This document shows positions 6,701 through 11,818 of a DNA stretch of 11,818 nucleotides, one piece after another. The position numbers and the translations under genes are program-made. The first letter of the stretch is position 1. Every line of letters begins with the position of its first letter. The notes below the pieces were generated by a model. The model saw only the letters and a program-made list of their open reading frames with translations, searched no databases and was not told where the DNA came from. This stretch comes from Bacillota bacterium (lineage in GTDB: Bacteria; Bacillota; Clostridia; Oscillospirales; Acutalibacteraceae): the NCBI GenBank assembly GCA_009786275.1, contig WQTL01000479.1:1-11818 (forward strand), read 5' to 3'.

Positions 6701-7804
6701 ATGAAGCCCTTGCAATTTTATCTCATCACGGACCTGCACTACTTCGAGAATTCCCTGGGGGCCGAGGGCGAGGCCTACGAGGCCAGGAGCCTGACGGACC
6801 AGAAGTGCATCGCCGAAACGGGCGCGATCATCGACAGCGCCTTCGCGCGGCTGGCCGAGGACAAGGAGACCGAGATCATCCTCATCGCGGGCGACATGAC
6901 CTTCAACGGCGAGGTAGAGAGCCACAAGGTCATGCTGCAAAAGCTGGAGGCGCTCACGGCCGCCGGCAAGAAAATCTACATGGTCAGCGGCAACCACGAC
7001 GGCGATAACGAGGCCTACGCCTTTTCCGGGGCAAACCGCATCGACGTGGAGGCGGCGACGCGGGAAGCCCTGCCCGATCTGTACTACGAATACGGCTGGA
7101 AGGACGCCATCGCCGTTGAGGGCAACCGCCGCTGCTACGTATCGCAGCTGGGCGAGGGCGTGCGCATGCTGGGGATCTACCACAACCTGGACGACGGCAA
7201 CCGGGGCTTCGGGGAGCTCATGCCCTGGATTACCGAACAGATTGAGGACGCGAAGCGCAGCGGCGACCTGCTCTTCGGCATGACACACGTGCCCATCCTG
7301 CCGGGCGCGCCTATCCTGGCCCCGGTGGGCGACGCCACCATCCATGGCCGCAAGGACGTCGCCAGGCGGCTGGCCGAAGCGGGGCTGCCGCTGATGTTCA
7401 CCGGCCACATGCACATGCAGTCGCTCAACAAGTTTTGCACACGCAGAGGGTCTTTTCTGTTTGATATCTGCACGGGCTCCCTGGTGGGGGGCCCGTGCGC
7501 CATACGTAAAATCTCGATCGACGAGAACCGGGTGATGCGCATCACCAGCGAGACCGTGGCGGACTTCGACTGGGATAAGCGCGGCATGACGGCGGAGGAG
7601 TACTTCGTCTGGCGCTTCAACCGCAAGATCGACAACGCCATCCTGTCGAAGATCGGGAACGAATCCATCGCCGGGTTCATACGCAGGAGAAGGCTGTTCC
7701 AGTACGGTATCAACCGCGTGCGCAAGATTTTCTACGGGAACGCGCTGGACAGCGGCGCGGTGATCGACCTGCGCGGCGGAAGCGTTTCGCCGTTGCTTAA
7801 ATGA
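6701..7804 (+). CDS. Calcineurin-like metallophosphoesterase
   Basis: A 367-residue binuclear-metal phosphoesterase. All family blocks are visible in order: DLH (Asp11, His13), GDMTFNG (64-70, Asp65), GNHD (97-100, Asn98 and His99), a single His in MTHVP (His196) and GHMH (235-238, His236 and His238). The set is complete, so the enzyme should be active. No signal peptide or membrane segment is seen, which points to a cytoplasmic role; the substrate (nucleotide, phosphoprotein or phospholipid head group) cannot be inferred. The C-terminal 90 residues are basic (GFIRRRRLFQYGINRVRK) and lie beyond the core domain. The start is supported by GAGGAGGC and an extended -10 promoter. Its stop codon overlaps the end of the convergent SGNH gene by 8 bp, and no terminator lies between them. 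Confidence 0.92.
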   Translation: MKPLQFYLITDLHYFENSLGAEGEAYEARSLTDQKCIAETGAIIDSAFARLAEDKETEIILIAGDMTFNGEVESHKVMLQKLEALTAAGKKIYMVSGNHDGDNEAYAFSGANRIDVEAATREALPDLYYEYGWKDAIAVEGNRRCYVSQLGEGVRMLGIYHNLDDGNRGFGELMPWITEQIEDAKRSGDLLFGMTHVPILPGAPILAPVGDATIHGRKDVARRLAEAGLPLMFTGHMHMQSLNKFCTRRGSFLFDICTGSLVGGPCAIRKISIDENRVMRITSETVADFDWDKRGMTAEEYFVWRFNRKIDNAILSKIGNESIAGFIRRRRLFQYGINRVRKIFYGNALDSGAVIDLRGGSVSPLLK

Positions 7805-8672
7805 AGCTGAAGGCCGTCTTCAACAGATCCAGTAGGCTCATCCTGGAAAGCCAGTAGCTCAGGTAGTCGTACAGGGCGCGGAAGAAGATGACGACCTGCT
7901 TGAAGAAGTTCGGCTTGACGATCTCGGGGGGATTGATCACCAGCGGCGCGCCCTTCAGCATGGCCTCGAGGACGTCGGCGATCCTTCTGTGGCCGGCGTC
8001 GGAGGGGTGCAGGCGGTCGCTGAACACCAGGCCGTCAATCCCTTTGAAGGCCCTGTAGATGTCCGCGATCTCGTAGGCGCCCGGATGGTCGTCGAGGTAC
8101 TTGAAGTACACCGCGTTGAGCTTTGACACCGCCGCCTCGTAGGCGTCGCTCACCAGCGGGATGCCCGCCATGCAGTTGTACAGGGTCTGCACGATGAACT
8201 TCGCGCCGCTCTTTTTCAGGGCCAGTATCTGCTCCACGATATCCGCGAATTCCACGGCGAAGTCCGCGATGTAGGGGTCCACGGTGCTGGTGTCCTTCAG
8301 GAAGATGGCGCGCAGCACCAGGGTGATCACGTTGGAGCCGAGCAGGTTGTTGCCGCCGATGTTCAGCACGATGACGTCGGCGTCCCTGATGTCCCCTACG
8401 ATGCCCTTGGTGTCGTTGGCCAGGAGCTCCAGCAGGTGGCCGGAGGTGTGCCCGCCCACGGCGTGGTTGGCCAGGTCATAGCCCATTTCCTCGGCGATCA
8501 GCCACGCGTAGGCCTTCGCCTCGCCGGTGGCCCCCTCCCCCGCTGGGATGGAGTCGCCCAGGACCACGAGGTTCGGTTTCGTGCCCGCGGCCTGCGCCGG
8601 CAGGGCCGCCAGTGTGCACAGCAGCGCCAGCGCCAGCAGGACCGATGCCAGTTTCTTCGCGATGTTGCCCAT
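7797..8672 (-). CDS. Secreted SGNH/GDSL-family hydrolase
   Basis: A 291-residue exported esterase or lipase-like enzyme. Residues 1-28 are a signal peptide (KK, a Leu/Ala-rich core, then PAQA before the likely cleavage). The mature part begins with the SGNH block I motif VVLGDSIPAGEG, nucleophile Ser41; the Gly is in AVGGHTSG (71-78), the Asn in NIGGNN (104-109), and the catalytic pair is Asp219 and His222 in SDRLHPSDAGH. The C-terminal tail (about 252-291, rich in Phe, Tyr, Trp and Leu) follows the core and may contact the membrane. Such enzymes deacetylate glycans, peptidoglycan or lipids; the substrate cannot be chosen here, though the divergent neighbour is a sialidase. The start follows AAGGAGGG. 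Confidence 0.9.
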   Translation of the reverse strand: MGNIAKKLASVLLALALLCTLAALPAQAAGTKPNLVVLGDSIPAGEGATGEAKAYAWLIAEEMGYDLANHAVGGHTSGHLLELLANDTKGIVGDIRDADVIVLNIGGNNLLGSNVITLVLRAIFLKDTSTVDPYIADFAVEFADIVEQILALKKSGAKFIVQTLYNCMAGIPLVSDAYEAAVSKLNAVYFKYLDDHPGAYEIADIYRAFKGIDGLVFSDRLHPSDAGHRRIADVLEAMLKGAPLVINPPEIVKPNFFKQVVIFFRALYDYLSYWLSRMSLLDLLKTAFSFI

Positions 8673-8706
8673 GATATACCCTCCTTAAGTAAAATGTGTT
8701 ACCGAT

Positions 8707-8735
8707 AGTTTAACAAAAAAACCCGCGCATTGCAA
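8707..8735 (-). promoter_or_regulatory. Sigma-A-type promoter of the SGNH hydrolase gene
   Basis: On the minus strand, TTGCAA (8730-8735) and TAAACT (8707-8712) are separated by 17 bp, 35 bp upstream of the start codon at 8672. The gap of 92 bp also has to serve the divergent sialidase; no comparable plus-strand promoter was recognised. Confidence 0.6.
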
Positions 8736-8764
8736 GCACTATTTTTTATCGGGAGGCAAAAGCC

Positions 8765-9763
8765 ATGCATTCGGTCTGGAAAGCGGACGACGGGAACGGA
8801 TACCGCATGTACCGCATCCCGTGTATTGTCGCCACGCGGCGCGGCACGCTGCTGGCTGCCTGCGAGGCCCGCATGTCAAACAGCGACTGGGCCGCCATGG
8901 ATCTGGTGCTCAAGCGCAGCGTGGACGGCGGCGCCAGCTGGAGCGAAAACGTGATTCTCGCGCGGGGCGCGCGCGAAGGCGTCACGTACAACAACCCCGT
9001 GCTCATCGCGGACGGAGAACTGGTGCACCTGCTCTATTGCAGGGAATACGCCTGCGAAGCGCGCGGCGGCGGCGTATTCTATACCCGCAGCGGGGACGAC
9101 GGCCTAAGCTGGAGCGCGCCCCGGGAGATCACCGCGCGCACGCACCCGGCGGGCTATGCGCGCAATCTGCTGGCCACGGGGCCGGGCCACGGCCTGGCGC
9201 ATTCCAACGGCACGCTGATCGCCCCCGTCTGGATGACCCGGCCCACGCCGGACAGCCGCGCCCACCGCCCCTCGGATATCTCCACCCTGTACAGCAAAGA
9301 CCGGGGCTTGACCTGGCAAATGGGCGAGGTGCTCCGCTCCGCCGGGGAAATGCCGAACATGAGCGAATCCTGCGCCGCGGAGCTCTCCGACGGCAGCGTG
9401 CTGCTGAACATCCGCAACGAATCGCCGAAAAAGCGGCGGGCCGTCGCCGTCAGCCCGAACGGCTGCGGGGGCTGGTCGAAGCCGGCGTTTGACGAAACGC
9501 TCACCGACCCCATTTGTATGGCCGGTATACTGCGCTATGACGCGCGGACACTCCTGTTCTGCAACCCGGACAGCGAATCCGGGCGGCAGAACCTCACCCT
9601 GCGCTTCAGCCGCGACGACGGGCAGAGCTGGCCGGAGGCCCTCGTGGTCGACCCGGACGCGGCGGCGTACGCCGACCTGGCGGTGATGGGCGATACGATT
9701 TATGTCCTCTACGAGAAATCGCCGGACATCCGCCTCGCGGCCGTAAAAAAGGCCCGCCGTTGA
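8765..9763 (+). CDS. Sialidase (neuraminidase), GH33-like, apparently cytoplasmic
   Basis: A compact 332-residue six-bladed propeller hydrolase predicted to release terminal sialic acids. The YRIP motif (16-19) supplies Arg17 of the arginine triad. Four Asp-boxes are visible: SVDGGASW (52-59), SGDDGLSW (109-116), SKDRGLTW (177-184) and SRDDGQSW (282-289). Likely catalytic residues are Asp41 (acid/base, in SNSDW), Glu201 (ESCAAEL), Arg217 (NIRNE), Arg274 (SGRQN) and Tyr302 (AYADL). The start at 8765 has a GGGAGG site at 8751-8756. An in-frame stop at 8711 with no start codon between rules out a longer N-terminus, so there is no signal peptide; most gut GH33 enzymes that attack host glycans are exported. 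Substrate specificity is not certain. The gene ends in a terminator stem-loop. Confidence 0.88.
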   Translation: MHSVWKADDGNGYRMYRIPCIVATRRGTLLAACEARMSNSDWAAMDLVLKRSVDGGASWSENVILARGAREGVTYNNPVLIADGELVHLLYCREYACEARGGGVFYTRSGDDGLSWSAPREITARTHPAGYARNLLATGPGHGLAHSNGTLIAPVWMTRPTPDSRAHRPSDISTLYSKDRGLTWQMGEVLRSAGEMPNMSESCAAELSDGSVLLNIRNESPKKRRAVAVSPNGCGGWSKPAFDETLTDPICMAGILRYDARTLLFCNPDSESGRQNLTLRFSRDDGQSWPEALVVDPDAAAYADLAVMGDTIYVLYEKSPDIRLAAVKKARR

Positions 9764-9777
9764 GCGGGCCCTTTTTT
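9745..9777. terminator. Bidirectional Rho-independent terminator containing the sialidase stop codon
   Basis: GGCCCGC (9751-9757) pairs with GCGGGCC (9764-9770) around a 6-nt loop (9758-9763), with T6 after it (9772-9777) and A6 before it (9745-9750). It can therefore act on both strands: for the sialidase, and for the convergent PPC-like gene, whose stop is at 9792. The TGA stop of the sialidase is in the loop, so the last codons form one arm. Confidence 0.88.
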
Positions 9778-9791
9778 GTCGCGTCTTGCGT

Positions 9792-11126
9792 TCATGACCG
9801 CCACCGGTAGAGCAGCCCGTACCTCCAGTGGAAGAAGAGCTCCCGCAGGCTGGCGAGGAGCCCGTAGTCGAACAGGAGCTTGATCTCCTTGGCCAGGTTG
9901 AAGGGGCCGTAGCTGGTGAAGGGCAGCCAGGCCCAGCCGCCCAGGAGAACCGCGCAGAGCCATTGCATGGCGCTGTACCGGATCGTGACCTTCACCTGCG
10001 CGGCGCTGCCGTCGGGCGCGTCGAGGGTGAGGGTGGTCACGCCGCGCTTGAGGGCGAACATCCCCTCAGACCACCAGTAGTCGATGTAATCCCAGTCGTA
10101 GTCGACCCGCAGGTCGTTGAGCCCATAGCCCGTGCCCTCCAGCAGGGCGTCGAGGCCGATGCTCTCGTGGAAATTGACCGTGATGTCGTTGCTCTTCAGC
10201 GCCAGGGCCGGCTGCGCGGCACCCATGCGGGTAATGGTGACGGTGATGTCGGTGTCGTCCGGCCAGGCGTAGCCGCCGACGAGCAGGTAGACGACGTCGC
10301 CCGCCTTCAACTGCTGATAAACCGCGAAGTTCCAGTCGCCGCCCCTGTCGTCGTCCCCGGCGAGGTAATAGCCGTCCTTATCGTATAGCTCGGCCCAGGG
10401 ATCGACGTAGCCCCGCTCCAGCACGGCGCCGTCCTTGCTGTAGAACGTGCCGCCGTACTGCCCGCCGGCGGACTTGAAGCTGTAGTAGCCGTCCTGCGGC
10501 GCGGTGAACTTGAACGTCTCGGCGTCATAGCCGTCGCTGAGCCTTACGGTTCCGGTTGCGGGGGCGAGCCCCAATACCGTGGCCGCGGCGCCGAGGTCGA
10601 AGGGCAGGACGATCACCTTGATGGGCGTGCTCGCCTCGAACACGAGCTCCTGCTCAAAATAGCCGTACTGTGTGCCGCCGTCCTCCGTGACAGGATGGAA
10701 CACCGTACACTTGTAGGCACGGACCCACAGGGCGGCCGTGTTTTCGCCGGCGGCCCATCCCGCGTCGGGGGACTCCACCCAGAAATCCCAGAGGATTTTG
10801 TCCTGCTTCTGGGTCACGTCGCCCCCCACGTCGTTGTATTTGACGGCGGCGGGCGCGGTGAAAATCCCGCCGCTGACGCTGACTTCCAGGCCCGTGAGGA
10901 AAAGCTCCCCCAGGTGCATCATGAATTTGTTGTCCTCGGGCTTCCAGGCGGTGATGCTCACTGTCCCGTTCGCCGCCGCCTGCTCCGCCGCCGACGACGC
11001 GCTTTCGTAGGGCCGCGGGGGCCCGGCGGATTTTTTCGCGGGCGCGGCCGAGGCCGCCGTACCAAGGCCCAGTACCATAAGGGCCGCCAGGAAGGCCGCC
11101 AGGCCGCGTTTGAGTGATTTTTTCAT
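9792..11126 (-). CDS. Secreted protein with PPC-like and Ig-like domains and Trp-rich C-terminal tail
   Basis: A 444-residue exported protein. Residues 1-28 form a signal peptide (MKKSLKRG, hydrophobic core, ASAA before the likely cut). Residues about 55-175 form a beta-rich region I do not recognise. Residues about 193-300 resemble a bacterial pre-peptidase C-terminal (PPC) domain: FKFTAPQDGYYSFKS, then DPWAELYDKDGYYLAGDDD and LKAGDVVYLLVGGY. Residues about 308-384 look like an Ig-like domain (LALKSNDITV to VKVTIRYS). The end (385-444) is hydrophobic and aromatic (MQWLCAVLLGGWAWLPF, later HWRYGLLYRWRS) and may anchor the protein. No catalytic motif is seen, so an adhesive or structural surface role is the best guess. 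The start at 11126 has AAGGGAGC upstream; a longer in-frame reading begins upstream of the promoter and is rejected. Confidence 0.85.
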   Translation of the reverse strand: MKKSLKRGLAAFLAALMVLGLGTAASAAPAKKSAGPPRPYESASSAAEQAAANGTVSITAWKPEDNKFMMHLGELFLTGLEVSVSGGIFTAPAAVKYNDVGGDVTQKQDKILWDFWVESPDAGWAAGENTAALWVRAYKCTVFHPVTEDGGTQYGYFEQELVFEASTPIKVIVLPFDLGAAATVLGLAPATGTVRLSDGYDAETFKFTAPQDGYYSFKSAGGQYGGTFYSKDGAVLERGYVDPWAELYDKDGYYLAGDDDRGGDWNFAVYQQLKAGDVVYLLVGGYAWPDDTDITVTITRMGAAQPALALKSNDITVNFHESIGLDALLEGTGYGLNDLRVDYDWDYIDYWWSEGMFALKRGVTTLTLDAPDGSAAQVKVTIRYSAMQWLCAVLLGGWAWLPFTSYGPFNLAKEIKLLFDYGLLASLRELFFHWRYGLLYRWRS

Positions 11127-11166
11127 GTAGTGCTCCCTTCTTTTTGCTGAATTTTTGCTTAAAGCG

Positions 11167-11195
11167 ATTGTACCACATTTCCCGGCGCCGCGCAA
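11167..11195 (-). promoter_or_regulatory. Sigma-A-type promoter of the PPC-like protein gene
   Basis: On the minus strand, TTGCGC (11190-11195) and TACAAT (11167-11172) are separated by 17 bp, 41 bp upstream of the start at 11126. It is divergent from the DUF5058 promoter with only 13 bp between their -35 boxes, so the two may compete or be coregulated. Confidence 0.65.
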
Positions 11196-11208
11196 GCCCC
11201 AAAATCAT

Positions 11209-11237
11209 TTGACAGCGCCTTTTTTTTCTGTTATAAT
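11209..11237 (+). promoter_or_regulatory. Consensus sigma-A promoter of the DUF5058 gene
   Basis: A perfect TTGACA (11209-11214) and a perfect TATAAT (11232-11237) are separated by the ideal 17 bp, with a T-run in the spacer. This is the strongest-looking promoter in the window and suggests high constitutive expression unless repressed. The leader before the start at 11271 is about 27 nt. Confidence 0.85.
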
Positions 11238-11270
11238 CTCCCTGATCAAATATGCGGGAGCGTGGTAACT

Positions 11271-11818
11271 ATGCAGGATTTCAGGCAGTCCCCGTTTATG
11301 TACGCCCTGGGCGGCGCGGTGGTCGTGTTCGTGGTGGCGCAGTCGCTGTTCTTCCTGCGCAAGGCCTGGAAGCGCGGCAGGGAGATCGGCGTGCCGGTCT
11401 CCACCCTGCGCGGCACGGTGACCTCCAGCGTGCTGTTCACCGTCGCGCCCTCCATGGCCATCGCGGCCACGGTGCTGGCCCTATCGAACTCGCTGGGGCT
11501 GGTGCTGCCGTGGATCCGCCTGAGCGTGATCGGCAACCTTTCCTACGAGGCCACGGCGGCGGCCACCGCGGCGGAGGGCCTGGGGCTCGCCAGGGGGCTG
11601 AACGCCCCGGTGGCCGACCCCACGTCGTTTTCCGCCATCGCCTGGGTGATGACCATCGGCAGCGTGTTCCCGCTGATCCTGCTGCCCATCTTCCTGAAGA
11701 AAATCCAGGCGAAGATCGGCAAGGCCGTGGAGAAAAAGGGCAGCGCGGACTGGACGGACCTCATCAGCGCGGCGGCGTTCATCGGCTTGATCGCGGCCTT
11801 CGTGGCCCGGGCCCTGGC
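11271..11818 (+). CDS. DUF5058 family membrane protein, N-terminal part
   Basis: An open reading frame of 182 complete codons that runs off the right edge. It starts MQDFRQSPFMYALGGAVVVF and continues with a basic loop (RKAWKRGREIG, residues 30-40), a long hydrophobic stretch (about 48-78), LPWIRLSVIGNLSYEATAAA (79-98), another segment (about 118-142), a charged loop, and the start of a further helix (about 164-182). From memory this matches DUF5058, a family of uncharacterised multi-pass proteins of Bacillota of roughly 240 residues, so most of the protein is present. No function is established; transport is a guess. GGGAG at 11256-11260 serves as ribosome binding site at slightly long spacing; an in-frame GTG at 11262 is too close to it. 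Confidence 0.82.
   Translation, partial: MQDFRQSPFMYALGGAVVVFVVAQSLFFLRKAWKRGREIGVPVSTLRGTVTSSVLFTVAPSMAIAATVLALSNSLGLVLPWIRLSVIGNLSYEATAAATAAEGLGLARGLNAPVADPTSFSAIAWVMTIGSVFPLILLPIFLKKIQAKIGKAVEKKGSADWTDLISAAAFIGLIAAFVARAL

Noticed and set aside
8713..8764. Possible plus-strand promoter for the sialidase
   Set aside because: AT-rich TATTTTTTATC lacks a partner -35 box at proper distance.
1..11818. Search for CRISPR arrays, tRNA/rRNA genes, transposases, phage genes, toxin-antitoxin or defence systems
   Set aside because: No regularly spaced repeats, cloverleaf sequences, integrase/transposase motifs or recognisable defence domains were seen; no coherent new multi-gene system can be supported.

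Overview
The window looks like chromosomal DNA from a high-GC member of the Clostridia (Bacillota), probably an uncultivated gut lineage near the Oscillospirales or Christensenellales. That placement rests on strong Shine-Dalgarno sites (GGAGG-type) in front of almost every gene, sigma-A promoters with 17-18 bp spacers, families common in gut Clostridia (YtrA-type GntR with a DUF1648 protein, DUF362, DUF4932, DUF5058) and sampled coding lines near 62% GC. No 16S rRNA or other species marker is present, so it is an inference.

Layout. A truncated gene for an exported or membrane-anchored protein runs off the left edge on the minus strand (1-168). Divergent from it is a tightly packed operon (301-3058): a GntR regulator, a DUF1648/DUF5808 membrane protein and a Gfo/Idh/MocA oxidoreductase, each overlapping the next. 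A separately promoted DUF362 gene (3174-4592) follows and ends at a strong bidirectional terminator. A second Gfo/Idh/MocA oxidoreductase (4651-5700) and, upstream of it on the same minus strand, a DUF4932 putative zinc metalloprotease (5758-6624) face it. A metallophosphoesterase (6701-7804, plus) converges on a secreted SGNH hydrolase (7797-8672, minus), and their last 8 bp overlap. Divergent from the hydrolase is a compact GH33-like sialidase without a signal peptide (8765-9763). A terminator shared with a secreted PPC-like/Ig-like protein (9792-11126, minus) follows. The right edge holds the start of a DUF5058 membrane protein (11271 onward) behind a consensus promoter.

The genes suggest handling of sugars and host glycans (two Gfo/Idh/MocA enzymes, sialidase, SGNH esterase) plus cell-envelope functions (DUF1648 protein, secreted PPC-like protein). 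Most are single-gene units, and I do not see one obvious multi-gene machine. No rRNA, tRNA, CRISPR array, transposase or phage gene was seen. Intergenic DNA is short (at most about 145 bp) and mostly filled by promoters, terminators and two small palindromic elements that look like dispersed repeats. No gap exceeds 300 bp. The points most worth following are the cysteine-rich C-terminal half of the DUF362 protein, the lower-GC DUF4932 gene whose stop codon lies at the edge of a palindrome, the leaderless sialidase beside a secreted esterase, and the Trp-rich C-terminal tail of the PPC-like protein.
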